Positions 18,066-26,614 of a DNA stretch of 64,000 nt are shown here, piece by piece. A model generated the notes under the pieces. The model was not told the DNA's origin, searched no databases, and saw only the letters and a list, made by a program, of their open reading frames with translations. The position numbers and the translations under genes were made by a program. Every line of letters starts with the position of its first letter. Within the stretch, counting starts at the first letter, position 1. The DNA is taken from contig NZ_JANADP010000001.1 in assembly GCF_024199945.1 (NCBI RefSeq), positions 5,146,001 through 5,210,000 on the forward strand, read 5' to 3'. The stretch comes from Bradyrhizobium sp. CCGUVB4N. Lineage in GTDB: Bacteria > Pseudomonadota > Alphaproteobacteria > Rhizobiales > Xanthobacteraceae.

Positions 18066-18479
18066 TCAGTGTTTGATTTCGGGCGGCAGCTTGCCGCCAT
18101 TGGCGGCGAGCTTGGACATCACCTGCTTGTGCAGCCAGACGTTCATGCTGGCGGAGTCGTTCATGTCGCCGGTATAGCCGAGCTCCTTGGCGAGATCCTT
18201 ACGCGCGGCAAGGCTCGAATCGATGTCGAGCGCCTTCATCAGGTCGACGATCGAAGTCCGCCATTCCAGTTTCTCTTTCTGGGCAGCCACCAGCTTGTCG
18301 ACGATGGCAGCAACGTCCACAGTCGCTGCGGGCGCGGCGGAGGGTGCAGCGCCCGGCGCGGCCGAAGGCGCCGACGCGGTCCCTGCCGGCGCGCTGCCCG
18401 CGGGTGCGCCGCCGGCGGGCGCAGCGGAAGCCGGATGGCTGCCGAAAATTGCGCCCATGATTTTCCCGAAAATGCTCAT
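18066..18479 (-). CDS. DUF3597 domain protein
   Basis: A 137-residue protein: an N-terminal segment MSIFGKIMGAIFG, an Ala/Pro/Gly-rich linker (about residues 15-52), then a helical C-terminal domain (VDVAAIVDKLVAAQKEKLEWRTSIVDLMKALDIDSSLAARKDLAKELGY and on) matching DUF3597. The domain is a small helical bundle without assigned function. The frame continues upstream 87 codons, but the MSIFGK start fits the family. Its 3' end shares the bidirectional terminator. Confidence 0.85.
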   Translation of the reverse strand: MSIFGKIMGAIFGSHPASAAPAGGAPAGSAPAGTASAPSAAPGAAPSAAPAATVDVAAIVDKLVAAQKEKLEWRTSIVDLMKALDIDSSLAARKDLAKELGYTGDMNDSASMNVWLHKQVMSKLAANGGKLPPEIKH

Positions 18480-18811
18480 GTCTGCTCCCCGAAAAGGATC
18501 CCGTTGGAAGGCCCTGAGTGGGCACTTATAGACGAAGTTACGTCGTTGCGCCCGCGAAGTTCCGCGAACCACAAACAGCATGAGCTTATCTGCGGCGAAA
18601 TGACGACCGGATGACGTCATCGCGGTTGCACTGCGGCAACGAATCTCACCCAAGCGTGAGGGACAGGACTCGGAAATGGGCGTACGCTTCCCGTTCAGCT
18701 CGCGATGCCACCCGGAATTCGCGTCTGGTTGGACTCGCAAAACTCAGAAAGCGGCCGCTTGCGCCGTTGTCGGCGCCGAATTCGGCTGCGCGGCAAGGGA
18801 GCAAGTCGACC
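18480..18811. other. Divergent intergenic region with a perfect palindrome
   Basis: This 332-bp gap separates two divergent genes and must hold both promoters. It contains a perfect 12-bp palindrome GATGACGTCATC at 18610-18621, a possible dyad operator for a dimeric regulator. No further motif is recognised. Confidence 0.4.
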
Positions 18812-19714
18812 ATGGCCACACTCTACCAGGGCAATGTCCCCACGATGGGCCAGACCGCAGAGGCGGCTGGACCGGTGATCCGAACCATCCAACTTTCCGA
18901 CTTGCACGACGCGCTCAAGCGCGGCTGGGAAGATTTCAAGGCGGTTCCGAGCCACGCCATCATCCTCTGCGTGATCTATCCGGTGCTCGGCCTCGTGATC
19001 GCGCGCGTCGCGATGGGCTATTCCGTGATCCCGCTGCTGTTTCCGCTGGCCGCAGGCTTCGCCCTGATCGGCCCGTTCGCAGCACTCGGCCTCTATGAGC
19101 TCTCGAGCCGTCGCGAGCGATATGAAGAAGCCAGCGCCTGGGATGCCATGGACGTGCTGCGCTCGCCCTCCTTCGGCGCCATGCTCGGCCTCGGCACACT
19201 GCTGCTCGCGCTGTTCGTGACCTGGGTCGCGACTGCGCAGGCGATCTATGTTGCTGCATTCGGCTATGAAGGCGTCAGCGGAATCTCGGATTTCGTGACG
19301 CGCGTGCTGACGACATCTCAGGGCTGGTGGCTGATCGTGATCGGCTGCGGCACGGGCTTCCTGTTTGCGCTCGCTGCGCTCTGCATCAGCGCCGTCTCAT
19401 TCCCCCTGATGCTCGATCGCCATGCCGGCGCGCTGGAGGCGATGGTCACCTCGCTACGCGTCGTCGCCAAGAACCCGGTGCCGATGGCGGCCTGGGGCCT
19501 GATCGTGGCGGTGCTGCTGGCGCTCGGAACGATCCCCGCGTTTCTCGGACTTGCCGTCGTCATCCCCCTGCTCGGCCACGCGACCTGGCATCTCTACCGC
19601 AAGGTCATCGTCTCCGAGCCCGGTGCACGGCCGGTGCCGCCCCCGCCGCAACGCCCGCGCAAGCCGGCGGCAGACTTCCCCGCCAACCTCTTCCCCTGGC
19701 GGAATAGGGAATAG
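18812..19714 (+). CDS. DUF2189 family membrane protein
   Basis: A 300-residue inner-membrane protein with about six transmembrane helices between residues 45 and 270. The pre-membrane segment IRTIQLSDLHDALKRGWEDFKAVPSHA and the PFAALGLYELSSRRE loop are hallmarks of DUF2189. The C-terminus is Pro-rich and cytoplasmic. The start is supported by AAGGGAG upstream. The family is often linked to respiratory genes, but none lie next to it here. Confidence 0.85.
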   Translation: MATLYQGNVPTMGQTAEAAGPVIRTIQLSDLHDALKRGWEDFKAVPSHAIILCVIYPVLGLVIARVAMGYSVIPLLFPLAAGFALIGPFAALGLYELSSRRERYEEASAWDAMDVLRSPSFGAMLGLGTLLLALFVTWVATAQAIYVAAFGYEGVSGISDFVTRVLTTSQGWWLIVIGCGTGFLFALAALCISAVSFPLMLDRHAGALEAMVTSLRVVAKNPVPMAAWGLIVAVLLALGTIPAFLGLAVVIPLLGHATWHLYRKVIVSEPGARPVPPPPQRPRKPAADFPANLFPWRNRE

Positions 19715-19861
19715 GGCCGGAGCCTGACGATCTTGTTACAACCGATCCCGCCCCGGAGGCCCCGGGCGGGGTCGGTCGATGTCATACGCCTTGCTTTGGC
19801 CGCTGTTACAACCGAGATTGCCGCCGCCGGTCATGTCACTTCACGGAATCAATTTACTCGA

Positions 19862-20686
19862 ATGACCCTGACGATTTCTCGTCTCGCTCTCGCAGCCCTC
19901 GCCCTCTCCGCGTCAATCCTGTCAGCCGAACCCGCGCTCTCCGCGGTCGCCTGCGGTTCGGGCAATTTCGACGCCTGGCTCGCCGACTTCAAAACCGAGG
20001 CCGTGGCCAAGGGCATCTCGCAACAGGCGGTGGCCGCCGGGCTTGCCGGCGTCACGCTCGACCAGAGCGTGCTCAACCGCGACAAATCGCAAAAGGTCTT
20101 CACCCAGACTTTCGAGGAGTTTTCCGGTCGCATGGTGCCGCCGCGGATGACGCGCGGCTCCAACATGATGAAGCAGTACGGCTCGGTGCTGTCGCGCATC
20201 GAGCAGACCTATGGCGTGCCAGGCGAGGTGCTGGTTGCGATCTGGGGTCTCGAGACCGATTTCGGCGTCAACACCGGCAAGTTCGCGACGATCCGCTCGC
20301 TGGCGACGCTGGCCTATGATTGCCGACGCGCCGAGCAGTTTCGCGGCGAGTTGATGGATGCCCTGCGTATCGTCCAGCGCGGCGATCTTGCACCCGCCGA
20401 CATGAAGGGCGCCTGGGCCGGCGAGCTCGGTCAGACCCAGTTCATGCCGTCGTCCTGGATGAAATATGCCGTCGATTTCGACGGCAACGGCAAGCGCGAC
20501 CTGCTGCACAACGCACCCGACGTGCTGGCCTCCACGGCGAACTATCTTGCGGGCTATGGCTGGCAGAAGGGCAAGGATTGGCAGCCGGGCAGCCCGAACT
20601 TCGCGGTGCTCCAGCAGTGGAACAAGAGCGAGGTCTATTCGAAGACGGTGGCCTACTTTGCCACCCAGCTCGCCCACGCGCCTTAA
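19862..20686 (+). CDS. Lytic murein transglycosylase, MltB-like
   Basis: Cleaves peptidoglycan glycan strands in the periplasm, forming 1,6-anhydro-muramic ends. The 274-residue protein has a signal peptide (cleavage near residue 28), then the SLT/MltB catalytic domain with the general acid Glu131 in IWGLETDFG. Family motifs SNMMKQYGSVLSRIEQTYGVP and AGELGQTQFMPSSW are present. It ends after the catalytic domain, without the C-terminal peptidoglycan-binding domain found in longer (about 400 residue) relatives. Downstream lies a terminator shared with the next convergent gene. Confidence 0.93.
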   Translation: MTLTISRLALAALALSASILSAEPALSAVACGSGNFDAWLADFKTEAVAKGISQQAVAAGLAGVTLDQSVLNRDKSQKVFTQTFEEFSGRMVPPRMTRGSNMMKQYGSVLSRIEQTYGVPGEVLVAIWGLETDFGVNTGKFATIRSLATLAYDCRRAEQFRGELMDALRIVQRGDLAPADMKGAWAGELGQTQFMPSSWMKYAVDFDGNGKRDLLHNAPDVLASTANYLAGYGWQKGKDWQPGSPNFAVLQQWNKSEVYSKTVAYFATQLAHAP

Positions 20687-20714
20687 GGCACACCGCTCGG
20701 GTACAAAAACGCGT

Positions 20715-20745
20715 AGGGCCGATCGCCTCGCGACCGGCCCTCTCT
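20715..20745. terminator. Intrinsic terminator between convergent genes
   Basis: AGGGCCG, a partly paired loop (ATCGCCTCGCGAC), then CGGCCCT with a short CTCTCTT tail. It lies between the transglycosylase and the convergent small secreted protein. Confidence 0.7.
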
Positions 20746-20768
20746 TGGGTGTGCGTTTACCTACCCGT

Positions 20769-21032
20769 TTACTTGCCCATGGTGGCTTGCATCGCCTTGT
20801 TCAGGTGCGCACCGCACACACCCATTTTGCCATTGAGCAGCGCGTCCTGCGCAGCCGTGATCTCCTTCTCGGCGACGAACTTGCTGTCGCCGTCGGGCAT
20901 GCCCTCGATCGCTGTCTCCGTCTTCTCCAGGTTGGCTCCGCTGCAGCCACCCATGCTGTGCTTGGCAGCTTGGGCCGGCGCGACGGCGAATGCGACGGCG
21001 GCAATTGCGATAACCCCGAGTAACTTCGTCAT
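20769..21032 (-). CDS. Small secreted hypothetical protein
   Basis: An 87-residue precursor with a clear signal peptide (MTKLLGVIAIAAVAFAVAPAQA) and a mature helical domain of about 65 residues. The mature part has two cysteines, in GGCSGANLEKTE and GVCGAHLNKAM, likely disulfide-bonded. The upstream GAAGGAAAG-like sequence supports the MTKLL start over longer frames. Small periplasmic proteins of this kind are common and unnamed in Bradyrhizobium. Confidence 0.75.
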   Translation of the reverse strand: MTKLLGVIAIAAVAFAVAPAQAAKHSMGGCSGANLEKTETAIEGMPDGDSKFVAEKEITAAQDALLNGKMGVCGAHLNKAMQATMGK

Positions 21033-21728
21033 GATGTTACTTTCCTTCTCTTGCTCTTGGGACAGACCCAGCGACATTGCCGGAATCTGCAACATGACTT
21101 TGCTGCCGACGCGGCAACTTGCCGCAATAAATTCCCCGCGAGAATTGCGTGATGTTGCGCGCCGCGCAGGGCCGCATGCGAAATTTCTGATTTTCATTAC
21201 AACTTTGTAATCCGGATCTGCACGCACGACGTGTGTGCACTGCATCAACGAGGGAAGTGCTCCGCCTCCAGCCGATCGGCGAGGCCAGTTTCCTGCAGAT
21301 CCCGTCCCGCTGAACTCCCCAGAAGCGTCGCGGCGGCCCTCCAGATCAACAGCGCCTTCAAAGTTATAGTGAACAAATATTCATTACTATAAATCGTCGA
21401 TTCATGCGATTCGCGCATGAGAGACTTGGGCTTAGAAGCTGGCACATCGCCTTGCAGGTCACGGAAACGCTACTTATTTCCAGCAGCATCGGAACCGCAT
21501 GGTTTGCCATAAACCCGTGATTTCACGGTATTTTATTGCACCGTGCCGCTCCTTTCGCCTAGCAGTTGGGCGGGCGTGCCGACAGGTTAATCGTCCCTTA
21601 CCTCCGCCATGCGCTCACTGCTTAGCTGCATCGCAACATCGGAACTTTCGCACTGCACTACCCTCACTTATATTCATTTCAACGATGCCGCCCGGGCAAG
21701 GGCTGAATCGAACTACAGGAGACTACCA
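21033..21728. other. AT-richer 696-bp intergenic region with inverted repeats
   Basis: Between the small secreted gene and the divergent DUF1127 gene no gene is convincing. Base composition is clearly AT-richer than the surroundings. Three dyads stand out: ATTACA-N4-TGTAAT at 21196-21211; TTATAGT...ACTATAA at 21365-21393, arms separated by 15 AT-rich bases; and CCGTG-ATTT-CACGG at 21515-21528 followed by TATTTTATT, which is terminator-like. They may be operators or part of an unannotated small RNA. Confidence 0.45.
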
Positions 21729-21881
21729 ATGCTGCTCTCGCTCATCCGCATGATCCAGGCTTTCCGGGATTATCAGCGCAACGTTGCCGAGCTGTCCCAG
21801 CTCAGCGATCGCGAACTGGCCGACATCGGCCTCGATCGCTCGGACATCCCGCGCGTTGCCGCCGGCCAGTATCAGGGCTGA
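21729..21881 (+). CDS. DUF1127 small protein (YjiS-like)
   Basis: A 50-residue protein that is almost entirely the DUF1127 motif: an N-terminal helix (MIQAFRDYQRNVAELSQLSDRELADIGLDRSDIPRVAAG). Short DUF1127 proteins of alphaproteobacteria have been linked to RNA binding and to phosphate and carbon metabolism. The start is supported by AGGAGA seven bases upstream; the longer open frame is a chance extension. A strong terminator follows. Confidence 0.88.
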   Translation: MLLSLIRMIQAFRDYQRNVAELSQLSDRELADIGLDRSDIPRVAAGQYQG

Positions 21882-21913
21882 TATCGTTCAGCCCTTCACC
21901 GGACGAACCGATA

Positions 21914-21943
21914 ACGCCCGCCTCGTGCGGGCGCTGTCGTTTT
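21914..21943 (+). terminator. Intrinsic terminator after the DUF1127 gene
   Basis: ACGCCCGC, loop, GCGGGCG stem-loop followed by CTGTCGTTTT. It lies between the DUF1127 gene and trmFO. Confidence 0.75.
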
Positions 21944-22007
21944 CAGCGGCAGAAAACTCGATCTCTGCGATTCCACTGGCCGCAGAAAAGCGCTACCTGT
22001 CCGCCCC

Positions 22008-23435
22008 ATGACAGGACCCCAATCCAATATCGTGCACGTGATCGGCGCTGGCCTTGCCGGTTCCGAAGCCGCCTGGCAGGTGGCGAAATCAGGCGTGCCC
22101 GTGGTGCTGCACGAGATGCGGCCCGACCGCATGACCGAGGCGCACCGCACCGACGGGCTCGCTGAGCTCGTCTGCTCCAACTCATTCCGCTCGGACGACG
22201 CCGCCAACAACGCGGTCGGCCTGCTCCATGCGGAGATGCGCCGGCTCGACTCGCTGATCATGCGCGCGGCCGACGCCAACCAGGTGCCCGCCGGCGGCGC
22301 GCTCGCCGTCGACCGCGACGGCTTCTCGGCCGCCGTTACCAAGGCGCTGAACGACCATCCCCTGATCGAGATCGCCCGCGGCGAGATCAAAGGCCTGCCG
22401 CCGGCCGACTGGAGCAACGTCATCGTTGCCACCGGCCCCCTCACCTCCGCGCCGCTGGCCGATGCCATCCGCGAGCTGACCGACGAGAACGCGCTCGCCT
22501 TTTTCGATGCGATTGCGCCGATCGTGCATCGCGAATCCATCGACATGTCGGTGGCCTGGTTCCAGTCGCGCTACGACAAGGTCGGCCCCGGCGGCAACGG
22601 GGCGGATTACATCAACTGCCCCATGAACAAGGAGCAGTATGACGGCTTCGTCGCCGCGCTGATCGCAGGCGAGAAGACCGAGTTCAAGGAGTGGGAAACC
22701 AACACGCCCTATTTCGACGGCTGCCTGCCGATCGAGGTGATGGCGGAACGCGGCCCCGAGACCTTACGCCACGGCCCGATGAAGCCGGTCGGCCTCACCA
22801 ATCCGCACGATCCCACCACCAAGTCCTACGCCATTGTGCAGCTTCGCCAGGACAACAAGCTCGGCACGCTCTACAACATCGTCGGTTTCCAGACGAAGCT
22901 GAAATACGGCGAGCAGCAGCGCATTTTCCGCACCATTCCGGGGCTGGAGAAAGCCGAATTCGCACGTCTCGGCGGCCTGCATCGCAACACCTTCCTCAAC
23001 TCGCCAAAGCTGCTCGACAGCCAGTTGCGCCTGCGCGCGCAGCCGCGGCTGCGTTTTGCCGGCCAGATGACGGGCTGCGAGGGTTATGTGGAGTCTGCCA
23101 GCGTTGGCCTGATCGCCGGCCTCTATGCGGCAGCCGACGCGCGCGGCGAGACACTGGCGAGCCCGCCGGGCACGACGGCGCTCGGATCCCTGCTCGGCCA
23201 TATCACCGGCGGCCACATCGAGACCATCGAGCCGGGCACGCGCTCCTTCCAGCCGATGAACATCAATTTCGGTCTGTTTCCACCGCTCGCAACCGCGCCG
23301 ACGAAGAAACCTGACGGCACGCGCCTGCGCGGCAACGAGAAGACGGTGGCCAAGAAGCAGGCAATGAGCGCATTGGCGCTCGCCGATCTCGATCGCTGGA
23401 TCGCCGATCATTTGCGCATTGCCGCAGCCGCGTGA
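22008..23435 (+). CDS. trmFO: tRNA (uracil-54-C5)-methyltransferase, FADH2/methylene-THF dependent
   Basis: Makes ribothymidine at position 54 of the tRNA T-loop using methylene-tetrahydrofolate and FADH2. The 475-residue length is normal. The FAD-binding loop VIGAGLAGSEAAW is near residues 10-22, followed by the family markers LVCSNSFRSDDAANNAVGLLHAEMRRLDSLI and the CMNKEQY-type segment INCPMNKEQYDGFV. A C-terminal GHITGGH...FQPMNINFGLFPP signature is also present. The stop is 8 bp before the next start, so the two genes are probably co-transcribed. Confidence 0.97.
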   Translation: MTGPQSNIVHVIGAGLAGSEAAWQVAKSGVPVVLHEMRPDRMTEAHRTDGLAELVCSNSFRSDDAANNAVGLLHAEMRRLDSLIMRAADANQVPAGGALAVDRDGFSAAVTKALNDHPLIEIARGEIKGLPPADWSNVIVATGPLTSAPLADAIRELTDENALAFFDAIAPIVHRESIDMSVAWFQSRYDKVGPGGNGADYINCPMNKEQYDGFVAALIAGEKTEFKEWETNTPYFDGCLPIEVMAERGPETLRHGPMKPVGLTNPHDPTTKSYAIVQLRQDNKLGTLYNIVGFQTKLKYGEQQRIFRTIPGLEKAEFARLGGLHRNTFLNSPKLLDSQLRLRAQPRLRFAGQMTGCEGYVESASVGLIAGLYAAADARGETLASPPGTTALGSLLGHITGGHIETIEPGTRSFQPMNINFGLFPPLATAPTKKPDGTRLRGNEKTVAKKQAMSALALADLDRWIADHLRIAAAA

Positions 23436-23442
23436 GTTTTCG

Positions 23443-24537
23443 ATGAGTCTCCCGAAAGACGACGCCGCGGTGCTCTCGGCGCGCTGGACCGAGGGCGTGC
23501 TGCTCAAACGTGACGTGTTCTCGACCGTCGAGCGCGGCCGTTTTCGCGGCGACAGCGGCGAGGTCGATGCCGTGCTGCGCCGCCTCGACGAGGTGCCGTG
23601 GTGGTCGTTCCTGGTCGCTCGGCATCTGTTTGCGCGCGAGAAGCACGCGCTCGCCCTGGCAAAGGGCCTCAATGTCGGCCCTGAATTGCTCTGGGCCGGC
23701 CGTCGCGCGCTTGTGCGCGGCTTCGTCGACGGCGTCGCGCTGCATCTGGCAAAACCCCATGGCGACCTCGCCTATTTCCGTTCAGCCAAGGCCGCGCTGC
23801 GGAGGCTGCGCCGCGCCGGCATCTGCCACAACGATCTCGCCAAGGAGCAGAACTGGCTGGTCGGCCGCGATGGACGCGCCTATGTCACCGACTTCCAACT
23901 CGCAGCCTGCTTCAACCGGCGCGGCCGCCTCTATCGCATCCTCGCCTACGAAGACCTCCGACATCTGCTCAAGCACAAGCGCTCCTACGCGCCCGAGGCG
24001 CTGACGCCGCGCGAGCGAAAGATCCTGGCCAAGAAATCCTTCGCCGCGAGCCTGTGGCTTGCCACCGGAAAGAAGGTCTATCGCGCCATCACCCGCGGCC
24101 TGTTCAACTTCACCGACCGCGAAGGCGGCGGCCGCCGTCTCGTCAACGACGCGCCGGTGCTGGCCGCGTTGATCCGGCAAAACCCCGCCGTGCGCGATAC
24201 CGCCATCGTCGCCTTCGCCGACCGCCGCTCGGGCGTCGGGCTCTATGCCTTCGTGGAAGCTGATCAGACCGCGCTCGAAGGCGAGCTCCGCAACGAGCTT
24301 ACGGCTGCCAAGGGTCCGAAGCCGCCGGAACACATCCAGGTCGTGCACGCGTTGCCGCGTGACACCAGCGGCAAGCCGCGCACCGAGATCCTGCAACTGG
24401 TCGCCATGAACCAGCTCGACCTGATCGAGCCGATGATGAAGAACGACCAGGACCGCGCCTTCCTCAAGGACATCCTGGAGCAGCGCAAGAACCTGCGCGA
24501 TCGCTTCAACTTCGAGGCGGACCTGCCCACCAGTTAG
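23443..24537 (+). CDS. Kinase-like protein fused to an acyl-CoA-ligase C-terminal domain
   Basis: A 364-residue protein of two parts. Residues about 20-180 have a stripped-down protein-kinase-like fold: catalytic loop CHNDLAKEQNWLV (Asp131, Asn137) and DFG-like VTDFQLA (Asp150), similar to Kdo/RIO-type small kinases. Residues about 245-325 match the C-terminal subdomain of AMP-forming ligases: NPAVRDTAIVAFADRRSG.GLYAFVE..., KPPEHIQVV.ALPRDTSGKPRTEIL, including the A10-type Lys311. The large ligase N-domain is absent. A C-terminal helix follows. It may be an acyl- or CoA-responsive kinase, but function is unknown. It overlaps no gene and follows trmFO by 7 bp. Confidence 0.78.
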   Translation: MSLPKDDAAVLSARWTEGVLLKRDVFSTVERGRFRGDSGEVDAVLRRLDEVPWWSFLVARHLFAREKHALALAKGLNVGPELLWAGRRALVRGFVDGVALHLAKPHGDLAYFRSAKAALRRLRRAGICHNDLAKEQNWLVGRDGRAYVTDFQLAACFNRRGRLYRILAYEDLRHLLKHKRSYAPEALTPRERKILAKKSFAASLWLATGKKVYRAITRGLFNFTDREGGGRRLVNDAPVLAALIRQNPAVRDTAIVAFADRRSGVGLYAFVEADQTALEGELRNELTAAKGPKPPEHIQVVHALPRDTSGKPRTEILQLVAMNQLDLIEPMMKNDQDRAFLKDILEQRKNLRDRFNFEADLPTS

Positions 24538-24613
24538 ATGACGGGATGGGCGGCGCCTTGAAGCGTCCACAATGCCGGTGGAGAAGCCGGGGATTGCACT
24601 GACTCGGGGAACG

Positions 24614-25201
24614 ATGACGAGCTGGGGGACCATAAGGCGCCGCACGGCCCTGCTGATCGCAGGGCTCGTGCTGCTGGCAACCACGCCTGGCATGGCCGCA
24701 GAGTCCCCTGCTGAACAGATCTCCGGCTTTCGGGCGAAGCATGGTGAGGGCCGCGTCGTACGCGACACAACCCTCGACCGCATTGCCATGGACCAGGCCC
24801 GTGCGATGGCGGCAAAGGATGATCTCAGCCACGACGCCCTCGGCCCGTTCAACAGGCGCGTCGCGCCATCGGGCGCAGGCCGCGCCGCCGAGAACATCGC
24901 CTACGGCTACGACAACTTTGAGAAGACGCTGGGACAGTGGATCGACTCGTCCGGTCACCGCAAGAATCTGCTGCTGCACAACGCCTCCCGCGTCGGGATC
25001 GCCAGCGCCAAGAACGCCAGCGGCAAGCGCACCTATTGGGCGATGGTGATCGCCGGCGATTACGAGCCCAAGCCGGGCAAGGGCAACGGTAAGGGCAAGA
25101 AGGACAGTGAGCCGCTGGTGGCCGTGAAACGCGAGGTCACGCCCGCCAGCAAGCCCAAAGCCAGCAACTGCCACGTCAAGCTGCTCGGCCTCTGCATCTG
25201 A
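24614..25201 (+). CDS. Secreted CAP-superfamily (SCP/PR-1) protein
   Basis: A 195-residue exported protein: signal anchor or peptide at about residues 11-29, then a CAP domain with its characteristic residues LSHD (His73), AENIAYG (Glu93) and QWIDSSGHRKNLL (His115). These four acidic/His positions form the CAP cavity. A Lys/Gly-rich linker follows, then a short C-terminal tail with two cysteines (CHVKLLGLC). Bacterial CAP proteins are of largely unknown function. Start chosen for GGGGA upstream and for the signal sequence; an earlier ATG exists 42 bases before. Confidence 0.87.
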   Translation: MTSWGTIRRRTALLIAGLVLLATTPGMAAESPAEQISGFRAKHGEGRVVRDTTLDRIAMDQARAMAAKDDLSHDALGPFNRRVAPSGAGRAAENIAYGYDNFEKTLGQWIDSSGHRKNLLLHNASRVGIASAKNASGKRTYWAMVIAGDYEPKPGKGNGKGKKDSEPLVAVKREVTPASKPKASNCHVKLLGLCI

Positions 25202-25241
25202 GGCGAGACCGTTTCAGCCCGACGCAGCAACGGGCACGGCC

Positions 25242-26573
25242 CTACCGCGCCGGTTCCGCCAAATCCCTGGCTTTCAGGTCGCGCGGCAGCACGGTCAGCA
25301 ACAGCACGGCACACAGCACACACAGTCCGCCGATGACGTAGAGCGCGGGCGTCGTGCTGCCGGTCATATCCTTGACCGACCCGACCATGACCGGGCTGAC
25401 GATACCGCCGACCTGCCCGAGCGTGTTGATGAGCGCGATCCCGCACGCCGCGCCCGCGCCGGTAAGGATTTTTGGCGGCAGGGTCCAGAATGTCGGAATG
25501 GCCGCGACCACGCCGGCGCCGAGAATCGCAAGCGCGCCAACCAGCGTGACGACGTTCCGGTCGAAGGCGCCGGACGCAAAGAAGCCCACCGCCGCAGCCA
25601 GAACCAGGCCGGCGACGAATTTTGGCCGCTCGCCTGAGGCATCCGACAGGCGCCCGACGACGATCATGCAGATGGCCCCGCAGATATAGGGCACGGCGGT
25701 CAGGAAGCCGATCGCGGCCGCGCTGCCGCCGCCAGCTGCCTTGATCAGGTCGGGCGCCCAGAAATTGAGGCCGTAGGATGCGATCTGGATCAGGAAGTAG
25801 ATGAACCCGAGCAGCAGCACGCCGGGCATGAGCAGCGATCGCCACGCCGAATGCTCGCCGATCTCGCTCTTCTGACGGTCGAGTTGGACCGAGATCAGGC
25901 GGCGCTCGTCGTCGCTCAGCCACTCGGCCTGTTCGATGCCGTCGTCCAAACGCAGCAGCACGACGAAGCCAAGCGCGACGCACGGAATGCCGCCGGCCAG
26001 GAACAGCCATTGCCAGCCGGCAAGGCCATGCAGCCCGTTCAGGTAATTGAGGATGAGGCCGGAGATCGGCGCGCCGATGATCCCCGAGAATGCGGTGGCG
26101 AGAAAGAACACGGACGTCATGCGACCGCGGTGTGATTTTGGAAACCAGAGCGTCAGGTAGTAGAGAATGCCCGGAGCAAATCCCGCCTCCATGGCGCCGA
26201 TCACGAAGCGCAGCGCATAAAACTGCCATTCACTGTGGACGAAGACCATGGCGGCCGTCGCCAGCCCCCAGGAAATCATGATGCGGGCAATCCAGCGCCG
26301 CGCGCCGAAGCGATAGAGCAGCATGTTGCTCGGCACTTCCAGCAGGACATAGCCGACGACGAACAGGCTGGCGCCGAAACCATAAGCCGTGTTGCTCAGG
26401 CCAAGATCGGCTTGCAGGGCGGCCTTGGCGAAGCTGATGTTGACGCGGTCGAAGAACGCGAAGAAGTAGCAGATGATGATCAGCGGCATCAGCCGCAATG
26501 CGATCTTCTTGATGACTTGCTGTTCAGTAATTCCCGTATCGAGGTCGGCGGTGGCCGCCGTAGCGATTGTCAT
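25242..26573 (-). CDS. MFS transporter, anion:cation symporter (ACS) family
   Basis: A 443-residue inner-membrane transporter with 12 predicted transmembrane helices. The N-terminal LMPLIIICYFFAFFDRVNISFAKAALQADLGLSNTAYGFGASLFVVGYVLLEVPSN segment is the signature of the phthalate/hydroxyphenylacetate/tartrate ACS branch. A long cytoplasmic loop follows helix 6 (LDDGIEQAEWLSDDERRLI). It is the last gene of the CoA-transferase / HMG-CoA-lyase-like operon, 41 bp after the lyase, and probably imports the carboxylate that this operon degrades. Confidence 0.93.
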   Translation of the reverse strand: MTIATAATADLDTGITEQQVIKKIALRLMPLIIICYFFAFFDRVNISFAKAALQADLGLSNTAYGFGASLFVVGYVLLEVPSNMLLYRFGARRWIARIMISWGLATAAMVFVHSEWQFYALRFVIGAMEAGFAPGILYYLTLWFPKSHRGRMTSVFFLATAFSGIIGAPISGLILNYLNGLHGLAGWQWLFLAGGIPCVALGFVVLLRLDDGIEQAEWLSDDERRLISVQLDRQKSEIGEHSAWRSLLMPGVLLLGFIYFLIQIASYGLNFWAPDLIKAAGGGSAAAIGFLTAVPYICGAICMIVVGRLSDASGERPKFVAGLVLAAAVGFFASGAFDRNVVTLVGALAILGAGVVAAIPTFWTLPPKILTGAGAACGIALINTLGQVGGIVSPVMVGSVKDMTGSTTPALYVIGGLCVLCAVLLLTVLPRDLKARDLAEPAR

Positions 26574-26614
26574 GGTTTCCTCCAGTATGTTTTTGAAATT
26601 TTGAGTGCGATCGC

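Noticed and set aside
21245..21445. 66-codon minus-strand frame in the AT-rich gap
   Set aside because: No ribosome site or family resemblance; overlaps the AT-rich dyads, so not called.
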